A stretch of 64,000 bases of DNA from Lagopus muta (lineage: Eukaryota > Chordata > Aves > Galliformes > Phasianidae): assembly GCF_023343835.1 (NCBI RefSeq), contig NC_064437.1, forward strand, positions 50,852,972 through 50,916,971, read 5' to 3'. The translations under genes and the position numbers were made by a program. This document shows, one piece after another, positions 30,302 to 41,416 of the stretch; the stretch's first letter is position 1, and every line of letters starts with the position of its first letter. The notes below the pieces were generated by a model. That model did not search any database. It had not been told where the DNA came from and saw only the letters and a program-made list of their open reading frames with translations.

Positions 30302-33300
30302 ATGGCCTACACAAGGAGATCTCTGCTGCTGCTGGCGCTGGCCTTCCTGGGCAGCAGCATGGCAGAGAGGGACTGCCGTGTGAGCAACTTCAAAGTCAAG
30401 GAAAACTTTGACAAGAACAGGGTAAATCTTTCTCTTCAGAGTCTTTGGTATCTTGCCTAGTAGTCCTTCCTGGGCTACGAAATCTGGCATCGTGTGTTTA
30501 TGTTTTCACTCTGACTGCAATCTCTAAAAGAGTGGAAGTGCATATTGATGCCTGTACCTTCACAGTACTGGATACTGAAACAACTGATACAGGAATACTG
30601 CAAAAACTGAGGTTAGCAGACTGCTCTCAACTTTTGTGATGTAAATAGAAAAGGAGTGGAGTAACTCAATTTTTTTTCTGCAAAAATGCATGATATTTTC
30701 AGAATGATTATAAAGGAAGACATATTTATATGTAGATCTGTCAAGATCTGCCAATATCTATCCTCTTTCCATCAATTTTTTTCTCAGTACAAGAAAACTA
30801 CAAACGGAAAAAAGATGCCAGAAAAACAGTCAGTTCTTTCTTCTGTTTGCCCTAGGACATACTGGTGGTCTTACGCTGTTGGTACAACTAGATTTATTTT
30901 ACAGATAAACTTCAAGGCACGGTGTCAAAGATCTATGTTTCATCCCCTCTGTCATCCTTCCCCAGTTTGCAGTGTCTGTTTCTAGTATTTTCCATGCTTG
31001 TAGGTCTAACTGCAGGCTTTTTCTTTTCCTTGCAGTACAGTGGCACCTGGTACGCCATGGCAAAAAAAGATCCTGAGGGGCTGTTTCTGCAGGACAATGT
31101 GGTTGCCCAGTTCACTGTAGATGAGAATGGACAGATGAGTGCCACTGCAAAGGGCAGAGTCAGACTCTTCAAGTAAGCTATTTGCAATCATTCTATTGCA
31201 AACAGAATATTTCACTACCCTTCTGCTTTGCTTGATCTTAAATCCAGCCTGCTCTCCTTGTGCTAGTCACAGTCTCACCAAGTCTGCTGTCAGGTTTGAA
31301 CATGATATTTTCTTTCTCCCTGACTGCAGTAACTGGGATGTCTGTGCTGATATGATTGGCTCTTTCACTGACACAGAGGATCCTGCCAAGTTCAAGATGA
31401 AGTACTGGGGTGTTGCCTCTTTTCTGCAGAAAGGAAGTGAGTAATTAACTCTAGAAGATGTGGAGCTAATTGGGAGCCTGATTATGTTGAATATTGATGC
31501 TGGGAAAAAGTGCAGCATTGGATTTCTTGAACACTTAAACCGTGCAATGACTATAAAATAGCAAAGTCTTAATGAGAACAAGGTGATCACTATTTTTTTA
31601 TGAGACATCTGGCTGGTTCTCTTTAAGCAAGAGAAGACCAGGCCTTTGTATATCTTTGTATTTATTTTGATTGCTACCCAATTATATAATCTAAAGTGAC
31701 TATTCCGAAGAAATAAAAGGTAAATGTAGTATTTTTGTAGTATTTTATGCCTTATTTTATTTCAGAATTCATTTACTGGATGCTCCTGCTCTCTATGAAA
31801 AGCCTAATGTCAGACTTGGTCTAGTAGGGAAGAGGATTTTACGACTATTCTTTTGCATAATCTAATATCAGCAAATGCAGAGATTTATCTCTTTTTACAA
31901 ATATCATACAGTAAATATATATTCATATTTTCCTGTCATCTTTCACACTCTATGCAAAATTAGTTTCTTGATGAAGTAGACATTCAGTTACTTGCAGCTC
32001 AAGACATTTGTATGGATTGTTTCCAAGAGCAGCAGATGGAATTTGGAAGTGATTGAAGCTCCATTCTCTCCAAAAACTCAGTTAAAAAGAATGCTTTTGT
32101 TGCCAATTGCTCTTGAATTGTTGCTGAATTACCTCAAAGTGTGCTGATGAATCATGTTTTCATGGATACTTCAGATTGCTGACTGACCTTGGACTCTATC
32201 TTCTTAAAAACTGTGGTCCCCACCCATAGGAGAAATGGGAAAAAGAACTACATTCAAATGGCAATTGTATTAATCTTTCACCTTAAATATATAACTTAAG
32301 TTGTATATTTATATAGGAGGGAATATTTATGACTATTTTGAAGCACAACTAGTATAACAAAGAGCACTTTTTTCTTTTTTTTATTAACTATTTTGATCAT
32401 ACCTTTTTTTTGGGGGGGGAAAAGGAGGTTAAAATAACTTTAATATTCATGGTAGTTCATACATGGTTCTGTTTTTGTGTTTGGTGCCTTATTTTATAAT
32501 AATTTTCAGGCATAGATTTACAGGATGTTTACTACCTTTTTCTCATGCCGCTCTTGTTGTGTACCGATGTTAGAGGAGAAGCAGTAGTGCCAATCCTTCC
32601 TTCTCCCCTTCATCATAGCCCCTAACATATGCTTATTTTTAAGATGAACAAACAAACTTTCCCTCCGAACATAGAATCAAATACTGGACATAGATATAAA
32701 CCAACAGCTAATTTGCTATCATTCATACCAGTACTCATTGAAATTTCTTTTGTTATTGTATTAAAGTTATGGAATTATGACAGCGATCTACATTTTATTT
32801 GTGTCTCTGTAACTCCCAGGCTTTGCTATGATTTCTTCCAGATGATGATCACTGGGTAGTGGACACAGATTACGATACATATGCTCTTCATTATTCCTGC
32901 CGTGAGCTAAATGAAGATGGCACTTGTGCTGATAGCTATTCCTTTGTGTTCTCCCGGGACCCCAAGGGATTGCCTCCAGAGGCACAGAAAATTGTTAGAC
33001 AAAGGCAGATGGACCTCTGCTTGGACAGAAAATACAGAGTTATCGTTCATAATGGTAAGAATTTTTTTTTTTTTAATAATTTTATTTCAGGACTTAGTAT
33101 TGGGAATCTCTTTGAATTGCAAATGCATTAAGTTTTATACTTAGTGGCTTTAATATTGTCATTTGAAAACTGGAGCTTGTAATAAGTGCATTTCAACTTT
33201 TACTTCCCTTATCAGAAGGAGAGCCAAAGTGTATAGCTTTTTATGTGGCACGTCATATCAGCTGAAGCAATAATTAAAGGAAGCTGTAAAACAATTAAAT

Positions 33301-35042
33301 CAGTGTGGTATGATTAAACATAGTAACTTCTTAGTTGCTGTAAAAACAAATTTTATCTCTTTAATCAGAACTTTTACCTTCCTTGAAAGTAGTTGATGGA
33401 GGAAATACAATAGTGAAGAATGAAGAAAATAGATCAGAGTATTTAGGGCAAAGAAAATAGCATTGTTCCTCCATTCCTACCTTTGCATTCTGGAAGACAG
33501 GGTATCTTCAGAAGATTTACTGGTGAGTCAGCTGGATTCCCAACATAGTGCCATGGACAAAAGAGTTAATGGGATTCTTGAATGCATAAGTCATGGATGT
33601 TTACAGACTCATATGAGGCATAGATGCTTGGCATGGGTCTGCTTGTTATGTCATGTTTAATGATGTTGATAACTAGGAAGGATATGAGAATGAATTAGAA
33701 ATTTCAAAGAAGAGCAAAGAAAGTGGTTGAAAGTTTGTTAAATGTGTCCAGCAGTGAGTGTTTGAAAGAGCTTCATCTTTTTCTCATCAGAAAGAGTTTA
33801 AAGACTGACCTGAGCAGACTGTGCTTACCCACACAAGCAATAAGAACCGACTAGTAAAGGGCTTGCAAGCACAGGAATAATAAAATAAAATGGATGGAAC
33901 TTTAAACTGGATACATTTAGGGCAGAAATAAATAGCTATTTGTTTAACTCCAAAGTTCATTAACCTTTGGAACTGTTTACCAAGAGGCACTGTATGGTCA
34001 TCACCACTGAAATCTGAAAATCAAGATAAAAGGCTTGTCTAAATAATGTGTTGGAATAAACTGAGATTGACTGGAGGAACTTTTGTGTATTAGGAAGAAA
34101 GTCAGAACAGGTGAACACAGTCAAGTCTTGTCTCTGTTACCTGCTCATCTGATCTACAAACAGTAATATATCGCCATGTAGTAAAGTGTCCTGATAAAAA
34201 GGTGCATGAAAGATCTACTGAGCTTGGTGGTGTTCAGTATCCTCATTAGTGACCCAGAAAAATCATAGAATCATAGAACATTTTGGGTTGGAAGGGACTT
34301 TTAAAATTATGTAGTTCCAACCCCTCTGCTAGGGAGAGACAAGGACACCTCCCACCAGAAAAGTGCCTGACAACAAGAAAAATGAAAGTTTTGTCCTGAT
34401 GAGAATTTGGAAGCAACATAAAAGTATTTAAGACTGTCAGATTTAAGAGAAATCAAAGATGCAGATTAAACAAGATTTTGATACCTACTTGATAATGAAG
34501 CTTCACAGGAAAAATATAACCACTCAGATGCTCTTTAATTCTGACCTGTATGTTCAGGAAAGACATCTGTATGATGCATCAGACAACATAATTAAAATGC
34601 TGCTACATTTGTTGCAGCAATCAGAAAGCTAATGATGTGTTTTATTGTATAAAGTGTAGGATACTTTCTTGTTTTTTCTCTGCCCTGCAAATGACACGTG
34701 TCAAGAGTTAAAATTTCTGAAGATTAAAAAAAAACAAAAAAAAACCTAATGAGATTCTTAGGGGTGTAAAGGATGTTTTTGCATTAATCAAAAATAAAGT
34801 GTACCTATTCAGCTGCTATGCTGTGACTTTGAAAGATGTGTGTTACAGAGGCTCCTTGCGTATCTGTCAAACTCAAAAAAGTGCTACTCCACTGTAAAGT
34901 CAGTATGTTAGGCTAGTCCGAGTACTGGTCTGGTTGAGGATTGTTTGGTGTAAATTTGTGTTTTGCCTAATGTGGATGAAAAACAATTCATTCTATTTTA
35001 TTTATTTATTTTTGTGTGTGTGTTTCAGGATTTTGCTCTTAA
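30302..35042 (+). CDS. RBP4: Retinol-binding protein 4, plasma (complete)
   Basis: This is the secreted lipocalin that carries retinol from liver to target tissues, including the retinal pigment epithelium, in complex with transthyretin. Coding exons are 30302-30421, 31036-31172, 31330-31436, 32842-33054 and 35029-35042, all with GT-AG borders and compatible phases, giving 196 residues. The first coding exon begins at the acceptor before 30295, seven bases ahead of the ATG. Residues 1 to about 21 form a signal peptide ([20 protein letters not shown] then A), and the mature chain starts ERDCRVSNF. The lipocalin GxW signature is in [14 protein letters not shown] (exon 3). Conserved cysteines for the three disulphides are visible in ERDC, NWDVC, YSCREL, GTC, DLC and FCS. 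The last exon encodes only the end of HNGFCS and the stop, the short avian-type C terminus. It is transcribed towards FFAR4, and the stop codons are 1.2 kb apart. The motif cluster upstream suggests liver-type control. No abnormality is seen. Confidence 0.98.
31437..32841 (+). other. RBP4: RBP4 intron 4, no recognised feature
   Basis: A 1.4 kb AT-rich intron between coding exons 3 and 4. It includes a short T-run/G-run junction near 32403-32420. Nothing else is recognised. Confidence 0.7.
33515..34125 (+). mobile_element. Ancient CR1-like LINE 3' end in RBP4 intron 5
   Basis: The sequence follows, in order, an old amniote CR1 3' consensus. It has GTCAGCTGGATTCCCAACAT, AAAAGAGTTAATGGGATTCT then GAATGCATAAG, AGAAGAGCAAAG, a segment near TTCATTAACCTTTGGAACTG and TTTACCAAGAGGCA, and finally AGTCAGAACAGGTGA. 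It is much more diverged than the other CR1 copies in the window and carries small indels, so it is probably an old insertion that predates bird radiations. The age is inferred from divergence by eye only. Confidence 0.78.
34195..34262 (+). mobile_element. CR1 ORF2 fragment (reverse transcriptase 3' region)
   Basis: TGTTCAGTATCCTCATTAGT followed by GACCCAGA matches the CR1 stretch encoding the reverse-transcriptase region upstream of the YADD box. It stops abruptly at the start of the oppositely oriented CR1 at 34263. Only about 70 bases are recognisable. Confidence 0.6.
34263..34372 (-). mobile_element. CR1 LINE 3' end inserted in RBP4 intron 5
   Basis: The plus strand reads ATCATAGAATCATAGAACAT and then GGGTTGGAAGGGACTTTTAA, followed by TCCAACCCCTCTGCTA. 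This is the reverse complement of a CR1 3' terminus with the 8-bp terminal repeat. It abuts, and probably interrupts, the plus-strand CR1 piece on its left. Confidence 0.88.
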
Positions 35043-35240
35043 GGACATCCATAAGTATGGAAGGAAACCATGTAATAGCACCATGGATGTAGAGTTAATA
35101 CATTGATCAGGTGCTCTTTTAAAAAGATTTTTGATGGCTTCATTTAGATTTAAAATATATTTATCTGAACTGCATAGCTCATTTTGTTAATAAACCAATA
35201 AAACATTTTAATAAACTTGGATTACAGGGGATGCAAATTG
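35043..35240 (+). terminator. RBP4: RBP4 3' UTR with three overlapping-range polyA signals
   Basis: Downstream of the stop codon, AATAAA occurs at 35189-35194, 35197-35202 and 35210-35215. A T-rich and GT-containing stretch follows. Cleavage is expected at about 35225-35240, giving a 3' UTR of roughly 190 bases. The signals are plain in the sequence, but the exact cleavage site is inferred. Confidence 0.75.
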
Positions 35241-36238
35241 TCTGTATGCACATCTGTACATATTTAGGCATTGGTTTTATTAATAAATTGTTGCTATAAT
35301 GCACTATTTTAAATTGCTGACAGTTGACAACAAATTAAGAATTTATTCTTTTTTGTTACTGGGTTCAATTTCTAACTAACAGTGTTTTAATTAAAAATCA
35401 AAATATTTGTATTTGCTTCTAAAACTTTTACTTTCTTTTGAAGTACAATGCCTTTTTTCTTTTCCCCAGTAAATACTGAAAATCTTTTCCAATTGCATTT
35501 TAGAAGTGAGAAAAGAATTCCAATAACAGTATATATCACTGCTTACTTTTTTGACTACAGAAGTCATAAAAAATGCATCTTTTTAAAATAACTATTTTTC
35601 ACATGACAAGTAAACATTTATTTATTCTTTATTTATAAATTAGTAGGCATAATATCCACTTAATTCAAGGTGGAACTAAAACAATAATTCACATGCTGAT
35701 AATAAAGCTTTATAATCTCATCTGCTGAAACCCTTTTGTATGTAGACAGTTATCTAACCGTAAAATCAGGGGCTTTTTTTTTCTGGTAGTCTACAAGAGC
35801 AGAAAACTTCTGAAGATGTACATTTTCACTGTAAAGTTGATCTCAGTAAAAACAAAGAGTAAAGACAGTACAGATCTGCTCTTGATATAGATTCACTATG
35901 ACTTTATTAAAATGAATAACATTTTTGCCAACTGGAAATGTACTCCCATAAAATTTAATTCTACTAAGTACTTACTTTGACTATTTTACATTCACCAAGT
36001 TTGCTGCCATATTTCATTTTCTTCCAGTACAAGCGAAGAGTTCAATCCATTGGATTAAATTGTGCAGATCTTACTGAGGCAAAGCAGTGAGGTCAAGATG
36101 ATTTTACTTTCTGGAATGCTTTTTTTTTTTGTCTTTTGGCCTCCTCTGGCATATAATGCTATAGCATGATAACCTAGTCAAACTGGGATAGTATAGACAC
36201 TGATATCCAAAACGAGTCACCGTTCAGACTTCAAATAA
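35241..36238. other. RBP4-FFAR4 convergent intergenic interval
   Basis: About 1 kb of very AT-rich DNA between two converging genes. It contains AATAAA copies for both strands, so the two 3' UTRs may approach or overlap. No gene is seen. Confidence 0.75.
35903..35908 (-). terminator. FFAR4: Candidate FFAR4 polyA signal
   Basis: TTTATT on the plus strand reads AATAAA on the FFAR4 strand, about 330 bases past the FFAR4 stop. Further AATAAA copies on the same strand lie near 35610-35635 and could be used instead. Which one is functional cannot be told from sequence. Confidence 0.35.
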
Positions 36239-39200
36239 TTATCTGGTAATGACAGATAAATGAGATTTTTCACGTTTACTTCTTGCAGAGGTTTCCGAAC
36301 CAGCCCCAGTACTTACAGGGTTCCCTGTACAACAGAGGAGAATTTCCTGACATTTACGTCTGAAATGGGCAACATTATATAAAACTGGGTTGACAGCAGA
36401 GTTGGCAAATGTGAATAGGACTATCCAGAAGAAAACTGATGGCAAAATATTTAAATCTTGTTTGTAGTTCTGGACTAAAATAAAAAAAATAATTACGATA
36501 ATTGGGCTCCACATGATGAAGAAGGAGATCATCAACACAATGAGGGCTCGAAATAGTTTGTAGTCTTGCTGGGAAACACGAATCTGATGGTTTTCTGAGT
36601 AGGCCAATCCAGCATTTAAACTTCTTCTTGATGCTTTTGTAATCTGCAGTAAAACAGAGGAAAGTAACATTTACTGACGCCTATAGAAAAATTCTTAATA
36701 CATTTTACAGGTGCCAAAATAGATCTCGGTACACGATGTTTCTATTTTTAAAAGTGACCACAAAAAAGGCATTGCAGAATTCCATGTTTACTTTTGTTAA
36801 TGGTTCCATTTCAACATTTTTACTTTACTAGCAAGGTTTTCTTCCTCACAGCTGTGAATTCACATCAGTATTATTGAAGCCAGGAGTTCTCTGCCTGGCT
36901 CTTCACAAGCCATAAAATTTCAACATAAAATAGAGCCTTAATTACTCATGAAATCCCATTAACTTCAATTTATGACTTCATTTGCTCTATCTAAATAAAT
37001 CCATTGATCTTTCCATAAATGCAAACTGGAACATAGCTAGCAATCCTGTTGATGCACAAGAACGAACAAAATCTAATTGTATGATTGCTATGCTGGTATT
37101 ATAAGGTAGGTATTAGAAGCAGCATGAATCATAAATCATAGTATATTTTAAATTTGAATGGGATTTTAAGTTTTGTCAAAACTCTTAGTTTTTCAGTCAT
37201 TAATCAGAATTGCATTCTGTGAATTACTCTGAATTCCTACAGCTTCTTTCATCACTATGAAAGTCTCTCTGTGTCTTATAAACTTATTGACTGATGTAAT
37301 AGACCAGCGTATGGCTAGTTTGGGGACTATACTATTCATGGGTGCATCTCATCTGCCATTAGATAGAATGTTGAATCTTGAGGGCTTGCAGAAAACTTTA
37401 AATCCAGAACTCCGATCTCAGTGTCTTCACTGATGTTTGCACAGCAGATTTAAAGTCTGATGGATCTGTGTATCTGTTGCAAACTAAATAAAATTGAAAT
37501 ATTTTGAAAAATATACTAAATACCTGAGGTGCCCTTTTACATTCTGCATGGGTAAAGAAGGGGTGTTTTCAAAAAGTTGGATTAATTTGGTGTTTAAGTA
37601 GGAATTCAAAAGCATGAGAACCTTGTTTCTGCTTATATGTGTGATATATGCCATTACCAGTAACTTAAATGCTAATACTAACACTTAATAGTTTCCTTGT
37701 TTAATTAAAGATGATAATGGTTATAGACTTTGAGAAAACTGTTAGTCTTACTGCAGTTTTCTGACATTCTCACAGAGATTGATGGCCTACAATAAGTATT
37801 TAAGATTCTAGACTTCTGGAAATTATCAACAGAATGTAGGTGTATAGATCAAAACCTGTGATAGAAAAATGGGCTTCTCAGTAGTTGTTAATCCTGAGAA
37901 GGAGACAGTATCATGAGCTGCTTCTGTAGGCAGAGGATTCTGATGTTTTAAACATGTAAAACTATTGCAGCTTGATCATATCCTGCAGTATCTACTTGAA
38001 ATCCAGAAATCAGGCTAACTCTGAAGGATTCAGTACAAGACTTATGAGCAAACACTGTCTGCCTTCGTAAGGACATGCTTTGTGTAAAATACTACTAACT
38101 GATACTCACTTTGACTATAAGAGTGCAGACTTTTAAACATTTATCCAAAAAATGGAAAGAAACAAGTTGAATGCCCTCCTTGACTTCCAGTTTTCAAAAC
38201 AACTAAAGAATCTCTTCAGCCAGCAGGCCTTGTATCTGTCCTATGAAAATATCCCTCGTATTTCCTGATGGAACTGCACAGGCTAGAACTAAGAATGCAA
38301 GAATCACTAGGACTGCATTTTAATGAAATGTTCAATTGAAGTGGGGTGATAGTGATAAGTTTTGGATCCCTCTCTGGTGTGCTTAGCATAATGAATCTTG
38401 ATAACTACAGTGGGCACCTGGACCATGCTCTGAAGACCAGAAACTTACAGGTCATGTATATACAAATAATGTCCTCCCAGCACTAATTTCTTTATTGGTT
38501 CTTGCCTCTTCTCTAAATCTACATGGGTTGAGTCTTGCCTGAGAGAAGAAACACTGCAAAAACAATTCAGTTAACAAATTGTGCCTTCTAATCTGTCATT
38601 TGTGGAAGTATTGCAAAAAATTAATGTTCAGATTCCGATTAGGTACCTTTGGAGAGTACATTTCTCATCAAATTAGAGGTCTTATCTTTGTAGTCAATCA
38701 TCATCATTGGTGCTGTCTTATCTGAATACAAAAACACTTTGAAGTGCTTGCAGTAACTCAGCATCATACTGTGTGTAGTTATCATAGAGTGTTCTCACAA
38801 AGTTAGAGTGAATCTGTTCTTAGGAATGACTCAGGGATTAAGATATTCTCCAGCTGAGTTCTGGTTGCTTCCTGAATAGCTGTGTGAGAGAGAAGATCCA
38901 ATTATAACATATGGGAACCTGCTGTAGGCCTCATTCCTTTTTCAGTTCAGGAGGAATGGTAACACAATTTAGCATCTGTGTTATCAAGTTGGAAAAGAAG
39001 TGCAAGCATAGCAGCATGGGACTGATTTGTAATCCAGTATCTGAATACATGTTTGGGCCTCTAGCTCCCTATATACCACTGTGTTTTCTAAATCTACCAG
39101 CTTAATCTGAAGTCTGCAAGAACACCGTTCTTGTCCTGGTCTCTGACCTGGGACTGTGGCATTTCATGGTATGCAGGTTTTTTTGCAATTCTTTCAACAG

Positions 39201-41416
39201 ACTCAGAATCTCCACTGAGTTACTGTATGCTCTTCCCCTACAGCTAGTATGAGGTTGCACAAGGCAAGTACTTTGCTTCATTAGAATATGTTTGCCTGAT
39301 GCATTTACCTCAAGATTGTTATGAGGTCAGAGCATAGGGAAACGAAGAGATTATGATTTTGACTATGAGCCCGATCAATAACAATACATGCAGAGCCTGG
39401 AGCGTAGGTCATAGGTTCATGGTAACATCTACATCTAGCTCTGCCTCATTTACTCACAGCCCCTGGTGCTCACCATTTCACCAATTAATTCCTTGCTCAA
39501 TAATCTGTGTATTCTACAGTTTCTTTCAAAAACTTAAAATGTTCCTTATAAATAATATGTTTAGTTGCATAATAGAGGAACCAGTAATATTGTTGTTACT
39601 AAAAAAAAAAAACAGGCATTCCAGCACTTAGTTTCAAGTTTTCTAATTCTTTTCCCACTTAGCTTTTTGAAGAGGAAGAGGTATGAAAAACGTTTTTTTT
39701 AAGGAATTTAGGTATCTAGAATATACACTGTGATGCCTGGTGTCTTGGCCTTATATTTCAACACCTACTCAGAAAGAGCATGGAGGCAGAGTACTTAGTT
39801 TACAGTCTTCGTCTGCAAAGTCAGAAGCTGTGGAGATGTAAGAGTACTCTAATAAAACCTGTGAGCTACAGACATACGCAGAAAGCAGAAAATCAGTAGA
39901 TCTAAAATGGGAAGAATTTTTATTTCTAGTCCTGCTTTTCTTTGCTTTCCTACAACTCTCTTGTGAGTCCCTATGGTTTAAGCTTAAGGAATGCAAGATC
40001 CAGTTTTATATTATTTCTGACACTAAAGTCTTTTAGCATTTAAAAGTTTGACAGTCTTTAAATATGAATAACACATAAATGGATACGAGTATTAAATACT
40101 ATATATAAATGAAGGACAAACTTTATATTGGTCTTCTGGTAATGTCATGTTCAAGTATGTCCCTAGTTGAAAAGTACAGACTGTTACTTACAGGTTGAAA
40201 TGCCTTATTTTAATCACATGCTCTTCTACTTGAGCAAATAATGCACATACTCTTTAGGTGTGTATTTATATACAGTGATGATACATTGATGCCTAATGAA
40301 TTACTGTTTATTTGTTCTATAGCAAAATTTTAAAAATACCTGTAAGATTTTGGAATAACTGATGATAATGATTAATCCTGGTATTAAAAAAACAACAACA
40401 GCATAGGTCACATCCCAGACTATTTCTCCTGCATGGCTGGGCCAATCCAAGGTACAAATATGAATCTCCTGTTTGCAAAGGAAAAAGAAGAAAATGAACA
40501 TTCTACAGTTATTTTTCCATTTTGTTCTATTTATCTCTCTGTGTGACCAAGGAAAAATTGACTGCAGCCTAAATAGAATCTGTGAAAACTTCCCATTCAA
40601 GCAAAGATGTCGATTACTGTATTACTTTATATTTTTAAAAGCCCACATGTGTACAGATAGATAAGTTAGACGAATTGTCCACAATCTTATTACTACCGTA
40701 AATTCCATATCATATGCTAACAGCAACTTTAAGATAGAAACATATGGACTTAATAATGTATTTGAGTGTCACGTTGGATATACTTTTGCATGCATTTCAA
40801 AATACCAGAATGAAAAACCTATGCATGGCCACTTTGTACAGAGGCAAGCACATGTGCTGGATGGCCGTCCAGCTTTCACCCTTACCTCACCAGTGACACT
40901 GGGCAGCTGCACCACAGTGAAGAAGCAGCAGAGCGGCAAGGTGACAATAGCAGCAAAGCCCCAGATGAAGAGGGTAGCAGCCAGCAGCTTGCGGCGGCGG
41001 AAGGCAGTGTGGTGCAGCCGAGCAATGCTGATGACCCTCTCCAGGCTGACGGCTGAGAGAGAGACAATGACAACAGTGCCACTGAGGGTCATCACATAGA
41101 AGAGCATGTGGCAAATGACATCGCCCAGCACCCAGGTCTCAGTCCAGCGCACGATGCCAATGAACGGGATGGCGGAGATGAAGAGCAGGTCGGCACAGAA
41201 GAGGTTGAGGACGAGGTAGTTGGCAGCACACAGCCGTTGCTGCCGCCACACCAGCAGGCAGATGCCCCAGATGTTGCCCACTAAGGCCAGCAGGAAGACG
41301 GAGCCCAGCGCAACCGACTCGCCGACACGCAGGGCTGTCACGTTGCCACCCCTGAAGTCTGAGAAGAATGGGAAGTAAGTCTTGTTCTCCCCTGGTGTGC
41401 ACTCAGCCCCGACCAT
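36239..41416 (-). CDS. FFAR4: Free fatty acid receptor 4 (GPR120), short-form architecture (complete)
   Basis: This is a class A GPCR at the plasma membrane that senses medium- and long-chain fatty acids. Exons in transcript order are 40886-41416, 40340-40468 and 36239-36643, all phase 0, giving 354 residues. Exon 1 (1-177) has N-glycosylation sequons at N11 and N25, the family signature FPFFSD, TM1-TM4, R90 in VRWTETW (aligned with human R99, needed for ligand response), C102 for the extracellular disulphide, and E126-R127-V128 in place of DRY. Exon 2 (178-220) has the partner cysteine C182 and TM5. Exon 3 (221-354) has the third intracellular loop, TM6 with MWSP, TM7 with NPVLY, and a serine- and arginine-rich tail. 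The loop reads SYSKILQ then ITKASRR directly, which is the short isoform. I saw no exon for the 16-residue insert of the human long form, but I did not search the 3.7 kb intron exhaustively. The start ATG at 41416 lies in a GC-rich segment. Confidence 0.96.
36644..40339 (-). other. FFAR4: FFAR4 intron 2 (3.7 kb), no recognised feature
   Basis: AT-rich intron separating the TM5 exon from the TM6-TM7 exon. In human the 16-residue long-form insert is encoded by an extra exon in this intron. I did not find an equivalent here, and I recognised no repeat. Confidence 0.65.

Noticed and set aside
29345-30490. Overlapping long open frames on both strands around the RBP4 promoter
   Set aside because: They overlap each other and the true RBP4 first exons, in GC-richer DNA where stop codons are rare.
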